Below, in pieces: positions 42,878-52,449 of a stretch of DNA of 64,000 nucleotides (positions within the stretch are counted from its first letter, which is position 1; each line of letters opens with the position of its first letter). Made by a program: the position numbers and the translations under genes. A model generated the notes under the pieces. That model did not search any database, had not been told where the DNA came from, and saw only the letters and a program-made list of their open reading frames with translations. This stretch comes from Cupriavidus basilensis (lineage in GTDB: Bacteria; Pseudomonadota; Gammaproteobacteria; Burkholderiales; Burkholderiaceae): the NCBI RefSeq assembly GCF_008801925.2, contig NZ_CP062804.1:2790001-2854000 (forward strand), written 5' to 3'.

Positions 42878-44413
42878 TCAGGCGGAGCTGTCCTGCGTGC
42901 CGGCGACCGCCGCGAGTGTCGCCAGCACGCCGCGCTCGCGCAGCATGCGCGTAGGCTTGGCCAGCGTTTCGACGAACACCCGCGAAGCAGCCAGATCCCC
43001 GAACACCGGCGTAAACGACGCGATGGCCGCGATGCGATCCGCTTCCCCTGCACGCCGGGCATCGGCCGCGGCCAGCAAGGCATGCAGCGAAGAGGCCAGC
43101 GGGTCTTCGATACGGTACTCGGCGCCGTGCTCGTCCCGGCCGCGCAGGAAATGCAGCCAGCCGGCCACGCCCAGCGCCAGGCGCGGAAACGGGGCACCGG
43201 CACGCAAGCGCTCGCGGATCGGCGCCAGCAAGCGCTGCGGGATCTTCTGCGAGCCGTCCATGGCAATCTGGCTGGTCTTATGCTGCAGCGCGGGATTGGC
43301 AAAGCGCGCCAGCAGGTCGCGCCGGTAGGCCGCGGTGTCCAGCCCCGGCAGCGCGGGCAAGGTTGGCAGCATTTCCTGCTCCATCATGCCGTCCACCAGC
43401 GCGCGCACAGCCGGCACGGCGATGGCGCGGTCGGTGGTGGCCCACCCGGCCACCATGCCCAGGTAAGCCATGGTCGAATGGCTGCCGTTGACCAGGCGAT
43501 GCTTGAGCGTCTCGAACGGGTGCGCGTGTTCGACAAACTGCGCGCCGCCCACCTCCCAGCGTGGCCGGCCGGCCACGAAGCGGTCTTCCATCACCCACTG
43601 CAGGAAGGGCTCGCCCACCACCGGCCATGCGTCCTCCACGCCAAGCGCGGCGCTGATGCGGGCGGCATCGTCCACGGTGGTCTTGGGCACGATGCGGTCG
43701 ACCATGGCATTGGGAAAGCCGCAGCGCTCTGCCACCCAATCGTGGAGCGCGCCATCCACGCGGGCGCAGAAGGCCAGCAGCAAGCCGCGCAGCGTGTCAC
43801 CGTTGGCGGCGATATTGTCGCAGCTGAGCAAGGTCAGCGGCGGCAGGCCGCGTGCCATGCGCCGTTGCAGGCCGCGCGCCAGATAGCCGATGGCGGTCAC
43901 CGGGGCGCCCGCGTGCAGCAGGTCGTGCGCGATGCCCGGGTCGTTGAAGTTCAATGTGCCGGTGGCGGGGTCATGGCAGTAACCCTTCTCCGTCACAGTA
44001 AGGCTGACGATGCGCGCGTCCGCATGCGCGATGCGCTCCAGCACGGCATCGGGATCATCGGCGGCCACCAGCACCGCAATCACCGCGCCGATCACCTGCA
44101 ACTGCGTGAAGCGGCTGCCGTCGTCCCGCACCCCGCGCAGCGCCAGCGTGTACAGGCCTTGCTGTGGCGCCAGCGCGTCGCGCGTGTCAGGCCGGCGCAG
44201 CGAGACGCCGACGATGCCCCAGTCTAGCGAGTGCGCGTCGGCGGCATCGGCGTGCAGCGCGGCCTCCGTCGCCGCCGCCTGGTGCGCGCGGTGAAAGGCG
44301 CCGATGCCCAGGTGGACAATGCCGCCACGCAGGCGCTCGCGCGCATAGCGCGGGCGCAGTACGTCATGCGGAAGCCGCGCGAGCGTGTCGGGATGCAGTC
44401 TTGGCGTCGTCAT
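42878..44413 (-). CDS. Mannitol dehydrogenase-family oxidoreductase (fructuronate reductase-like)
   Basis: A 511-residue long-chain polyol dehydrogenase. The N-terminal NAD site reads IVHLGIGAFHRAHQA; catalytic regions SLTVTEKGYCHD, LLSCDNIAANG, MVDRIVPKTT and VNGSHSTMAYLG carry the Lys, Asn and His used by mannitol-2-dehydrogenase relatives. UxuB reduces D-fructuronate to D-mannonate; altronate-type relatives reduce tagaturonate. Position next to mannonate dehydratase favours D-fructuronate to D-mannonate. ATG 44413 is the first start that keeps the family N-terminus. It is the last gene of the sugar-acid operon on the minus strand. Confidence 0.88.
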   Translation of the reverse strand: MTTPRLHPDTLARLPHDVLRPRYARERLRGGIVHLGIGAFHRAHQAAATEAALHADAADAHSLDWGIVGVSLRRPDTRDALAPQQGLYTLALRGVRDDGSRFTQLQVIGAVIAVLVAADDPDAVLERIAHADARIVSLTVTEKGYCHDPATGTLNFNDPGIAHDLLHAGAPVTAIGYLARGLQRRMARGLPPLTLLSCDNIAANGDTLRGLLLAFCARVDGALHDWVAERCGFPNAMVDRIVPKTTVDDAARISAALGVEDAWPVVGEPFLQWVMEDRFVAGRPRWEVGGAQFVEHAHPFETLKHRLVNGSHSTMAYLGMVAGWATTDRAIAVPAVRALVDGMMEQEMLPTLPALPGLDTAAYRRDLLARFANPALQHKTSQIAMDGSQKIPQRLLAPIRERLRAGAPFPRLALGVAGWLHFLRGRDEHGAEYRIEDPLASSLHALLAAADARRAGEADRIAAIASFTPVFGDLAASRVFVETLAKPTRMLRERGVLATLAAVAGTQDSSA

Positions 44414-44444
44414 GGTGCCTGCCTGTGTTTGCCTGGCATTGGAA

Positions 44445-45656
44445 CTACCAGTGCCACAGCGTGCCATCGTGGGCAAGCCGATTCACCGGCAGGTAAGCGC
44501 GTTGATAGGGATACCTGGCCGCCAGCGTCTCATCGATATCCACGCCATGTCCCGGCGCATCGCCGGGATACAGCATGCCGTTGGCAAAGGTGTAGGCGTG
44601 CGGGAACACCGCATCCGTCTCCTCGCTATGACGCATGTATTCCTGGATGCCGAAGTTGGGCACCCACAGGTCGAAATGCAGCGCGGCGCCCATGCACACC
44701 GGCGAAAGGTCGGTCGCGCCATGCGAGCCGGTGCGGACCTGGTGCATCGCGGCGAAGTCCGCGATGCGGCGCAGGTGCGTGATGCCACCCGCATGGACCA
44801 CGGTGGCGCGGATGTAGTCGATCAACTGCTCCTGGATCAGCGTCTTGCAGTCCCAGATGGTGTTGAAGACCTCGCCCACCGCCAGCGGCGTGGTGGTGTG
44901 CTGGCGGATCAGCCGGAAGCTCTCCTGGTGCTCCGCGGGCGTGGCGTCTTCCATCCAGAACAGGCGGAACGGCTCCAGCGACTTGCCCAGGCGAGCCGCC
45001 TCGATCGGCGTGAGCCGGTGGTGCACGTCGTGCAGCAGGTGCAGATCCCAGCCAGCCGCGTCGCGTACCTTCTCGAACAGGCGCGGCGTGTGGTCCAGGT
45101 AGCGCTCCGTGCTCCAGTCGTGCTCCGACGGCAGCGAGGCATCAGCCGGCTCGTAGAACAGGCGGTCCGACGACACGCCATACACCTTGTTAAGCCCCGG
45201 CACGCCCGATTGCGCGCGCACCGCGCGGTAGCCCATTTCCTTGTAACGCAGCACCTCGTCCACCGTGGACTCGATATCGCTGCCATTGGCGTGGCCGTAC
45301 ACCATCACGCCGGTGCGGCTCTTGCCGCCCAGCAACTGGTAAAGCGGCATGCCCGCTGCCTTGGCCTTGATGTCCCACAGCGCGGTATCGACGGCGGCGA
45401 TCGCGCTCATGGTCACCGGCCCGCGCCGCCAGTACGCGCCGCGATACAGGTACTGCCAGATGTCCTCCACCTGGTGCGGGTCGCGCCCGATCAGGCAGGG
45501 CGCCACGTGGTCCTCCAGGTAACTCGCCACGGCCAGCTCGCGGCCGTTGAGCGTGGCGTCGCCGATGCCGCTCAGGCCCTCGTCGGTCTCGATCTTCAGC
45601 GTCACGAAGTTGCGTCCCGGGGAACACACGATGACGCGCGCGGCGGTGATCTTCAT
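44445..45656 (-). CDS. manD: D-mannonate dehydratase, enolase superfamily
   Basis: A 403-residue member of the mannonate dehydratase subgroup, matching residue for residue the numbering of characterised ManD enzymes. Metal ligands are Asp210, Glu236 and Glu262; catalytic residues are Arg147, Tyr159 and His212. Position 314 is Ala ([10 protein letters not shown]). Dehydration of D-mannonate gives 2-keto-3-deoxy-D-gluconate. Length and the C-terminal LWHW are typical. Start 45656 has AGGAG upstream. It lies between the fructuronate-reductase-like and altronate dehydratase genes, so the pathway step is well supported. Related RspA-type proteins can be slow mannonate dehydratases. Confidence 0.93.
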   Translation of the reverse strand: MKITAARVIVCSPGRNFVTLKIETDEGLSGIGDATLNGRELAVASYLEDHVAPCLIGRDPHQVEDIWQYLYRGAYWRRGPVTMSAIAAVDTALWDIKAKAAGMPLYQLLGGKSRTGVMVYGHANGSDIESTVDEVLRYKEMGYRAVRAQSGVPGLNKVYGVSSDRLFYEPADASLPSEHDWSTERYLDHTPRLFEKVRDAAGWDLHLLHDVHHRLTPIEAARLGKSLEPFRLFWMEDATPAEHQESFRLIRQHTTTPLAVGEVFNTIWDCKTLIQEQLIDYIRATVVHAGGITHLRRIADFAAMHQVRTGSHGATDLSPVCMGAALHFDLWVPNFGIQEYMRHSEETDAVFPHAYTFANGMLYPGDAPGHGVDIDETLAARYPYQRAYLPVNRLAHDGTLWHW

Positions 45657-45705
45657 GCTCTCTCCTGCGTGGTTTTTTTTGATGGTTCGCTGCGCCCGCT
45701 CGCGC

Positions 45706-47253
45706 TTACATGACCGCGCCCAGCGACCACGGCACGAACTCGTTCTGCCCGTAGCCATGCAGCTCGCTCTTGGTCTTTCGCCCCGATGCGGTCTCCAGCA
45801 TCAGCCGGAAAATCTGCTCGCCCTTGTGCGCGATGCTGGCACCGCCGTCGACGATGTCGCCGCAGTTGATGTCGATGTCGTCGGCCTGCCTTTGCCACAA
45901 CGCGCTGTTGGTCGCCAGCTTGAGCGAGGGCGATGGCGCGCAGCCATAGGCCGAGCCGCGCCCGGTGGTAAAGCAGATCAGGTTGGCGCCGCCCGCCACC
46001 TGGCCAGTGGCCGAGACCGGGTCGTAGCCGGGCGTGTCCATGAAGACCAGGCCGCGCGCGCGCACCGGCTGCGCGAACTCGTAGACCTCCACCAGATTGG
46101 TGGTGCCGCTCTTGGCCACCGCGCCTAGCGACTTCTCCAGGATGGTGGTGAGCCCGCCGGCCTTGTTGCCGGCCGAGGGGTTGTTGTCCATGCTGCCGTG
46201 GTTGCGCGCGCAATAGTCTTCCCACCAGCGGATCCGCGCCAGCAGGCGCGCGGCCACCGCCGGCGACGCCGCGCGGCGCGTCAGCAGATGCTCGGCGCCG
46301 TAGATCTCAGGCGTCTCGGACAGAATGGCGCCGCCGCCATGGCGTACCAGCAGATCCACGGCCGCGCCCAGCGCCGGGTTGGCAGTCAGCCCGGAGTAGC
46401 CATCCGAGCCGCCGCATTGCAGGCCCACCGTGATGTGGCTCGCCGGCACGGCTTGCCGGCGCACGCGATTGGCATCGGCAAGCAGGTCCTGCACGATGGC
46501 CACGCCGCGCGCCACCGCGCCAGCGGTGCCGCCGCTGTCCTGGATGTTGAACGCATGCAGGCGCGGGCCGCCGGCCATGCCAGCGAGATCCTCCTCGGCC
46601 AGCAGGCCATCGATCTGGTTGGCCTCGCAGCCCAGCCCCACCACCAGCACCGCGGCAAAGTTCGGGTGGCGCGCGTAGCCCGCCAGCGTGCGGCGCAACA
46701 CCCGCAGGTTCTCGCCCTCGCTATCGGTGGCGCATCCCGCGCCATGCGTGAGCGCCACCACGCCATCCACGTTGGGAAACGCGGCCAGCGCCTCGGGGCG
46801 AAGCTCGCGCCGGAAGTGATCGGCAATGGCACGCGCCACCGTGGCCGAGCAGTTCACCGAGGTAAGGATGCCGATGTAGTTGCGGGTGGCCACGCTGCCG
46901 TCGGCGCGGATGATGCCGTCGAAGCTGGCAGGTGCGTCAACGTATTCGGTGGCGCGCGCATCGGCGCCGGCAGCGTGTTCGCGTGCGAACTCGCCCATGG
47001 CCAGGTTATGCGTATGCACGTGCTGGCCCGGCGCGATCGGCTGGCGCGCAAAGCCGATGATCTGGTTGTAGCGCCGCACCGGCGCGCCCGCGGCAATGGC
47101 GCGCACGGCGAGCTTGTGCCCTGGCGGCACCAGGCTGGCGACGGTCACGCCCTCGGCGGCGATGACGGTGCCCGGCACCAATTGGCGGCAGGCGATGACG
47201 ATGTCGTCGGCGGGATGGATGCGGATGACATTGAGAATGTGATCGGCTGGCAT
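45706..47253 (-). CDS. uxaA: Altronate dehydratase (UxaA)
   Basis: A 515-residue protein with an N-terminal SAF domain ([40 protein letters not shown]) and the C-terminal altronase domain containing [52 protein letters not shown] and [21 protein letters not shown]. Conserved cysteines and the CGGSD site fit the iron-dependent dehydratase family, which converts D-altronate to 2-keto-3-deoxygluconate. It could serve other hexonates or galactarate-like acids. Start 47253 has GGAG upstream. Confidence 0.92.
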   Translation of the reverse strand: MPADHILNVIRIHPADDIVIACRQLVPGTVIAAEGVTVASLVPPGHKLAVRAIAAGAPVRRYNQIIGFARQPIAPGQHVHTHNLAMGEFAREHAAGADARATEYVDAPASFDGIIRADGSVATRNYIGILTSVNCSATVARAIADHFRRELRPEALAAFPNVDGVVALTHGAGCATDSEGENLRVLRRTLAGYARHPNFAAVLVVGLGCEANQIDGLLAEEDLAGMAGGPRLHAFNIQDSGGTAGAVARGVAIVQDLLADANRVRRQAVPASHITVGLQCGGSDGYSGLTANPALGAAVDLLVRHGGGAILSETPEIYGAEHLLTRRAASPAVAARLLARIRWWEDYCARNHGSMDNNPSAGNKAGGLTTILEKSLGAVAKSGTTNLVEVYEFAQPVRARGLVFMDTPGYDPVSATGQVAGGANLICFTTGRGSAYGCAPSPSLKLATNSALWQRQADDIDINCGDIVDGGASIAHKGEQIFRLMLETASGRKTKSELHGYGQNEFVPWSLGAVM

Positions 47254-47301
47254 GCTGGCTCCGGGCGGGTGGCTGAGAGGGGACGAGCGGGATGTGCCGC
47301 C

Positions 47302-48057
47302 TCAGTTGGACCAGCCACCGTCGATCACCTGCGCCGTGCCGGTGGTGAATGCCGATTCGTCCGAGCCGAGGTACACCGCCAGCGCGGCGATCTCTGCGGC
47401 GCTGCCGATGCGTCCCATCGGCTGGCGGGCCACAAAGGCGGCTTCCACCTCGGCCAGGCTCCTGCCGCCATCACGCGCCTGGTCCGCGATGCGCTGGCGC
47501 AGCGAGGGCGACTCCACCGTGCCGGGACAGATCGCATTGCAGCGGATGCCGTGGCCGATGTAGTCCGCCGCCACCGACTTGGTCATGCCGATCACCGCCG
47601 CCTTGGTGGCGCCGTAGACGAAGCGGTTGGGCGCGCCCTTGATGCTGCCTGCCACCGACGCCATGTTGATGATCGAGCCGCGGCGCTGCGCCACCATGGC
47701 GGGCAGGAAGGCGCGCATCATGCTGTACATGGCGCGCACGTTCAGGTTCATCGAGAAATCGAACGCCGCTTCGTCGCATTCCAGGATGGTGCCGTGGTGC
47801 ACGAAGCCCGCGCCGTTGAACAGGATATCGAGCGCGCCGGCCTGCTTCGCAGCAGCCTGCACCGCGGCGCCGTCCGTCACGTCCAGCCGCAGCGTGGTGC
47901 AGCCGGGCTGGCCGGCCAGCGCCTCGAGCAAGCGCGCGTTGATATCGGCGGCGATCACGCGCGCGCCTTCACGCAGATAGGCTTCGGCGGTGGCGCGGCC
48001 AATGCCCTGCCCGGCCGCGGTGACGAGGGCCAGCTTGCCGGCGAGTCGTTGCGTCAT
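47302..48057 (-). CDS. SDR-family oxidoreductase (sugar-acid dehydrogenase-like)
   Basis: A 251-residue classical short-chain dehydrogenase. The cofactor motif is TAAGQGIGRA (13-22), with Asp in AADIN (38) suggesting NAD preference; NGAG sits at 81-84, and the catalytic set is Ser134, Tyr148 and Lys152 (YGATK). SPSLRQRIADQARDGGRS downstream resembles the 2-keto-3-deoxy-L-fuconate dehydrogenase and 3-hydroxybutyrate dehydrogenase type 2 group. In this locus it could oxidise a 2-keto-3-deoxy acid or an aldonate. The substrate is unassigned. Confidence 0.85.
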   Translation of the reverse strand: MTQRLAGKLALVTAAGQGIGRATAEAYLREGARVIAADINARLLEALAGQPGCTTLRLDVTDGAAVQAAAKQAGALDILFNGAGFVHHGTILECDEAAFDFSMNLNVRAMYSMMRAFLPAMVAQRRGSIINMASVAGSIKGAPNRFVYGATKAAVIGMTKSVAADYIGHGIRCNAICPGTVESPSLRQRIADQARDGGRSLAEVEAAFVARQPMGRIGSAAEIAALAVYLGSDESAFTTGTAQVIDGGWSN

Positions 48058-48109
48058 CAGTCATTCTCCATAAGCGGTTCCGGCCACGTTTTCGTAGCCG
48101 GTGAAATCA

Positions 48110-49216
48110 TCAGGAAACCAGCGCGCGCGCCACTGTGCGGCGCCCGATCGCGGCCCAGTCCCATTCGATGCCAAGGCCCGGCGCGTCCGGGGCGATGGCA
48201 TGGCCAGCCTCGATGCGCACGCTGCTGGCGGCAATCTCGTCGAGCTGCGGGATGTACTCCACCCAGGCCGCGTTGGGCACCGCGGCGCATAGCGACACAT
48301 GCAGCTCCATCAGGAAGTGCGGGCAGATCGACAGGTTGTGGGCTTCGGCCAGGTGCGCCACCTTGAGCCAGGGCGTGATGCCGCCAATGCGTGCCACATC
48401 GGCCTGCACGATGCCGCAGGCGCCCTGGCGCACGTACTCGGCAAACTGGCCGGGCGAGTACAACGACTCGCCCACCGCGATGGGCACCGGGGTGGATGCG
48501 GCCAGCCGCACGTGCCCGCCGATATCGTCGGCCGGCAGCGGCTCCTCGAACCACGCGATGCCCAGCTCGGCGTAGCGCGGCGCGCGCCGGATGGCCTCGG
48601 CAGCGGTGAAGCACTGGTTGGCATCCACCATCAGCTCGAAGCCGTCACCCACGGCAGCACGCACCGCTGCCAGGCGCGCCACGTCCTCGCTCGCCCGCGT
48701 GCGGCCCACCTTCAGCTTGGCCCCGCGAAAACCCGCCTCGCGCGCCGCCACGGCCTCGCTCACCAGCGTATCGGCATCCAGGTGCAGCCAGCCGCCTTCG
48801 GTGGTGTAGACCGGCACGCGCGGTTGTGCCCCGCCGGCGGCGAGCCACAGGGGCTGCCCGTCGCGCCGGCAGCGCCAGTCCCACAGCGCCGTATCGATGG
48901 CGGCCAGCGCCAGGCTGGTGATGGCGCCGACCGAGGTGGCGTGCGTGGCGAACAGCAACTCGCGCCAGATCGCCTCGATCTGGGCGGGATCGCGCCCGAT
49001 CAGGCGTGGCGCCAGGTGATCGCGCAGCAGCGCCATCACCGATGAGCCGCCGGTGCCGATGGTGTAGGCGTAGCCCGTGCCCTCGGTGCCATCGTCGCAG
49101 CGGATGCGCACCATGGGCGTTTCCTGCGTGACGAAGGACTGGATGGCGTCTGAGCGCGGCACGCGCGGCGGCAGGTCCACCTGCAGCAGTTCGACCTCGA
49201 CGATGGTGGCGCTCAT
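48110..49216 (-). CDS. Mandelate racemase/muconate lactonising enzyme-type sugar-acid dehydratase
   Basis: A 368-residue enolase-superfamily member. It has a KxK acid/base pair Lys167 and Lys169 (AKLKVG), metal ligands Asp198 (MVDAN), Glu224 (WFEEP) and Glu250 (AVGE), and Asp273 with His300 (SICPHFLMEL) as the second acid/base dyad. This is the mandelate racemase subgroup layout with both faces of the active site equipped. Candidate substrates are acid sugars such as gluconate, talarate/galactarate or a pentonate. ATG 49216 overlaps the TRAP permease stop by 4 nt, so it is directly coupled to transport. It differs clearly from the ManD encoded further down. Confidence 0.86.
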   Translation of the reverse strand: MSATIVEVELLQVDLPPRVPRSDAIQSFVTQETPMVRIRCDDGTEGTGYAYTIGTGGSSVMALLRDHLAPRLIGRDPAQIEAIWRELLFATHATSVGAITSLALAAIDTALWDWRCRRDGQPLWLAAGGAQPRVPVYTTEGGWLHLDADTLVSEAVAAREAGFRGAKLKVGRTRASEDVARLAAVRAAVGDGFELMVDANQCFTAAEAIRRAPRYAELGIAWFEEPLPADDIGGHVRLAASTPVPIAVGESLYSPGQFAEYVRQGACGIVQADVARIGGITPWLKVAHLAEAHNLSICPHFLMELHVSLCAAVPNAAWVEYIPQLDEIAASSVRIEAGHAIAPDAPGLGIEWDWAAIGRRTVARALVS

Positions 49217-50616
49217 TTGCTGCCCACCAGGTTCGGCAGCCACAGCGTGATCGCCGGGAAATAGGTGATGGCGATCAACGTCAGGAACAATGGCACCAGC
49301 CACGGCAGGATGGCCACGGTGGTGCGCTCCACCGACAGCTTGGCCACACGCGCCAGCACGAACAGCACCATCCCCAGCGGCGGATGCAGCAGGCCGATCA
49401 TCAGGTTGAGCGTCATCACCAGCCCGAAGTGGATCGGGTCGATGCCGAGCTTGAGCACGATGGGCAGCAGGATCGGGACCAGGATGGTGATCGCCGCCGT
49501 GGTGTCGATAAAGCAGCCCACGATCAGGATCAGCACATTGGCCAGCAGCAGGAACACCCATTTGTTGTGGGTGAAGCCAAGGATGGCGTCGGACAGCATC
49601 TGCGCGGCCTGGCTGGTGGTGAGCAGCCAGGCGAAGATCGATGCCGCGGTGACGATGAACAGCACCGATGCGGTGGTCTCGATGGTGTCGAGCGTGGCCT
49701 TGGCCAGCGAGCGCAGCGTCATGGAGCGGTAGCGCACCAGCCCGAGGAACAGCGCCCAGATCACCGCCGCCACGGCGGCCTCGGTCGGCGTGAACCAGCC
49801 CAGCGTCATGCCGCCGATCAGGATCACCGGCGCCATCAGCGCCATCACCGCGGAAAAGTCGAAGTACCAGTCCAGCGCCAGCAGCACCGCCAGGGCGATC
49901 AGCGCGGCCACGTTGGTGGACACGCCAAAGCGCGTCATCAGCCAGATCGCCAGCGGAAAGGCCAGCACCACCGCGATCTCGACGCTGGCGTTGCCCAGCA
50001 GCTTCCAGGAGAACGCCGTATCGCTGCCCCAGCCGCGGCGGTGGGCAAACCACGCCACCGTGCCCATCATGAACAAGGTCAGCACCAGGCCCGGCACGAT
50101 GCCAGCCAGGAACAGCGAGCCGATCGACACATTGGCCATCATGCCGTAGATCACGAACGGCAGCGACGGCGGGATGATCGGCCCGAGCGTGGCCGAGGCC
50201 GCCGTCACGCCCACCGCGAACTCGGTCTCGTAGCCGTGGTCCTGCATGGCCTTGATCTCGATGGTGCCCAGGCCGGCCGCATCGGCAATGGCGGTGCCCG
50301 ACATGCCGGAGAAGATCACCGAGCCGATGATGTTGACGTGGCCCAGCCCGCCGCGCATCCAGCCCACCAGCGCCACGGCGAAGTTATAGATGCGCCCGGT
50401 GATGCCGGCCACGTTCATCAGGTTGCCGGCGAGGATGAAGAAGGGCACGGCCAGGAGCGGGAAGCTCTCCACGCCGGCAATCATGCGCTGCGCCAGGATC
50501 ACGTCCGGCACCGTGCCGGAGGCCCAGATATACAGCAGCGAAGCCACCGCCATCGCAATGGCGACCGGCAGGCCCACCAGCATCAGCAGCAGGAAGGAGA
50601 CAATCAGGATCCACAT
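49213..50616 (-). CDS. TRAP transporter large permease (DctM type)
   Basis: A 467-residue permease with about twelve helices. Family motifs include LAVPFFILAGNLMNVAGITGRIYNFA, GSVIFSGMSGTAIADAAGLGTIEIKAM and GVTAASATLGPIIPPSLPFVIYG, plus GCFIDTTAAITILVPILLP. It forms the transport channel and uses a sodium gradient in known TRAP systems. Together with the small subunit and binding protein encoded upstream it makes a full DctPQM set. It overlaps the sugar-acid dehydratase gene, so the substrate is probably an acid sugar. Confidence 0.94.
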   Translation of the reverse strand: MWILIVSFLLLMLVGLPVAIAMAVASLLYIWASGTVPDVILAQRMIAGVESFPLLAVPFFILAGNLMNVAGITGRIYNFAVALVGWMRGGLGHVNIIGSVIFSGMSGTAIADAAGLGTIEIKAMQDHGYETEFAVGVTAASATLGPIIPPSLPFVIYGMMANVSIGSLFLAGIVPGLVLTLFMMGTVAWFAHRRGWGSDTAFSWKLLGNASVEIAVVLAFPLAIWLMTRFGVSTNVAALIALAVLLALDWYFDFSAVMALMAPVILIGGMTLGWFTPTEAAVAAVIWALFLGLVRYRSMTLRSLAKATLDTIETTASVLFIVTAASIFAWLLTTSQAAQMLSDAILGFTHNKWVFLLLANVLILIVGCFIDTTAAITILVPILLPIVLKLGIDPIHFGLVMTLNLMIGLLHPPLGMVLFVLARVAKLSVERTTVAILPWLVPLFLTLIAITYFPAITLWLPNLVGSK

Positions 50617-50668
50617 GGCGGGGGGCGCTCCGGGTTGGACGTCGGTCGTCGGTTGTCGTCGGTCGTTG

Positions 50669-51301
50669 TCAGTCGTCGCTGGCCTCGAACGCTTCGGGGC
50701 GCTCCAGGATGGAAAAACCCTGCGTCCAGTTCAGCCAGCTCACCTGGCAGGAGCGCAGGCACATCAGCACGAATCCTGCCAGCACCAGGTAGTAGATCCA
50801 GCTCTTGTTCCACGCGATGGTGGTCATCGGCTCGTCGCCCACTACCAGGATGTAGCGCCAGACCAGCCAGCCCGCATAGCCGAGAAAGGCAGTGCGCACA
50901 ATGTCCACCAGCGTGGACAGCACGCGTGCCAGCGCATGCGGCAGGTAGCGGTAGATCAGGTCCACCTGGATATGCCGGCTCTTGCGCACGCACATGGCCG
51001 CGCCGATGAACACCACGCCGATCAGGCAGTAGGTGGCCAGCTCCTCGGTCCAGGCCAGCGAGTCGTTCATCACGTAGCGGGTGAAGAACTGCAGGAAGAC
51101 CAGCGCGGTCATGAGCCAGAACAAGCCCAGCGTGAACCAGTCCTCGGCGGCGTAGCCGGCAAGGTCCACCTGCTTGTTGTCCGCCTCCTCGAAGCTGTGC
51201 GCCAGCTCCGCGACGGTGGCCAGTTGCGGCGCACCGCCTGAGGTCTCGCCGGCAACGGCCTGCGCGGGAAGGTCATCGGCAAGTCGGGAACGCATTTCCA
51301 T
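50669..51301 (-). CDS. TRAP transporter small permease (DctQ type)
   Basis: A 210-residue protein with four helices: LGLFWLMTALVFLQFFTRYVM, EELATYCLIGVVFIGAAMCVRKSRHI, TLVDIVRTAFLGYAGWLVW and WIYYLVLAGFVLMCL, the standard DctQ layout. The 50-residue hydrophilic N-terminus is longer than usual. Start 51301 (MEMR) has CGGAG seven nt upstream; the next ATG is at 51295. The gap to DctM is 52 nt and holds a short GTCG-rich repeat. Confidence 0.9.
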   Translation of the reverse strand: MEMRSRLADDLPAQAVAGETSGGAPQLATVAELAHSFEEADNKQVDLAGYAAEDWFTLGLFWLMTALVFLQFFTRYVMNDSLAWTEELATYCLIGVVFIGAAMCVRKSRHIQVDLIYRYLPHALARVLSTLVDIVRTAFLGYAGWLVWRYILVVGDEPMTTIAWNKSWIYYLVLAGFVLMCLRSCQVSWLNWTQGFSILERPEAFEASDD

Positions 51302-51368
51302 GGTGTTGCTCCGCAAAGACTGCGATCTGCCTGATCTTTGATCTGGCATCTGGCGCCTGCCGCCGGGG

Positions 51369-52370
51369 TCACTGCACGGCCTGGATCTTGTCCCAGTCGG
51401 CCTTGCGATAACCCTGCGATTCAAAGCTCACGTTCTTCAGCACCGCGTCGCGGTACTCCGGCACATTGATGTCGGTGACCGTCAGGCCCTTTTGCTTGAA
51501 TACCGCCACCAGCTCCTTCTCGCGTGCCACCACGTCGGCGGTGGCGCGCGTGGCGGCTTCCTGCGCCACGTCGCTGAACATCTTGCGGTCGGCCTCGGAG
51601 AGCTTCTTCCACAGGCCGCCCGAGATCACCGTGTTGAGGTGGTCGACGATATGGCCCGTGAGCACGATGTACTTCTGCACCTCATAGAATTTCTTGGCTT
51701 CGATGGTGGGCAGCGGGTTCTCCTGTGCCTCCACGGTGCCGTTCTGCAGCGCCAGGTACACCTCGGCAAAGGCAATCGGCGAGGTATTCACACCGCAGGC
51801 GCGCGGCATGGCAAGGTAGGCTGGCACATCGGGCACGCGCATCTTCAGGCCCTTCATCTCGGCGCAATGCGAGAAAGGCTTGTTGGAGGTGGACTGGCGC
51901 GTCCCGTAGTAAGTCGTGGCGACGATGTGGTTGCCCGATTTTTCCTCGTAGCCGCGCGTGAGTTCCTTGTAGATATCGCTCTTGGTATAGGCCAGCAGGT
52001 GGTTGGCGTCGCGGAAGGTGTAGGGGTAGTAGGTCACGCCGATGCGCGGAAACGACTTGGCGGCAAAGCTGGAACCCGAGATGATGATATCGACCGAGCC
52101 CATCGCCAGGCCCTGGTTGATGTCGTTCTCCTTGCCGAGCTGGGAGGCGGGGAACACATCGATCTGGTACCTGCCGTTGCTGCGCTTCTTGATCTCCTCG
52201 GCGGCCCACACCGACCACTTGTGAAACGGCTCCGAGGTCTCATACACGTGCGCCCATTTGAGCTTGGTCTGGGCCAGCGCGCTGCCGCAGGCCAGGCTGG
52301 CCACGCAGGTTGCCAGCACAAGGGCGGCCGGCAGCAACGTTGACGGCAGGCGCAGGGAAAATGGCTTCAT
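51369..52370 (-). CDS. TRAP transporter substrate-binding protein (DctP type)
   Basis: A 333-residue exported protein. The signal peptide (about 1-33) ends SALAQT. The mature protein has TKLKWAHVYETSEPFHKWSVWAAEEIKKRSNGRYQIDVFPASQLG, GSVDIIISGS and, at the conserved carboxylate-binding Arg, MKGLKMRVPDVPAY. FAEVYLALQNGTVEAQENPLPTI is the DctP hallmark. The locus suggests a hexonate or hexuronate ligand. Start 52370 has GGAG upstream. It heads the transporter part of the operon. Confidence 0.93.
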   Translation of the reverse strand: MKPFSLRLPSTLLPAALVLATCVASLACGSALAQTKLKWAHVYETSEPFHKWSVWAAEEIKKRSNGRYQIDVFPASQLGKENDINQGLAMGSVDIIISGSSFAAKSFPRIGVTYYPYTFRDANHLLAYTKSDIYKELTRGYEEKSGNHIVATTYYGTRQSTSNKPFSHCAEMKGLKMRVPDVPAYLAMPRACGVNTSPIAFAEVYLALQNGTVEAQENPLPTIEAKKFYEVQKYIVLTGHIVDHLNTVISGGLWKKLSEADRKMFSDVAQEAATRATADVVAREKELVAVFKQKGLTVTDINVPEYRDAVLKNVSFESQGYRKADWDKIQAVQ

Positions 52371-52449
52371 GCTTCGTCTCCTTCGGTGTGGTGGGCCTTG
52401 CGCTCTCTTGCGGATGCGCTTGCGGCGCTCAGGTGCTGCGTGGATGGAT

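Noticed and set aside
46198..48366. 722-codon open frame on the plus strand
   Set aside because: Antisense to altronate dehydratase and the SDR gene; low-complexity Arg/His/Ala product.
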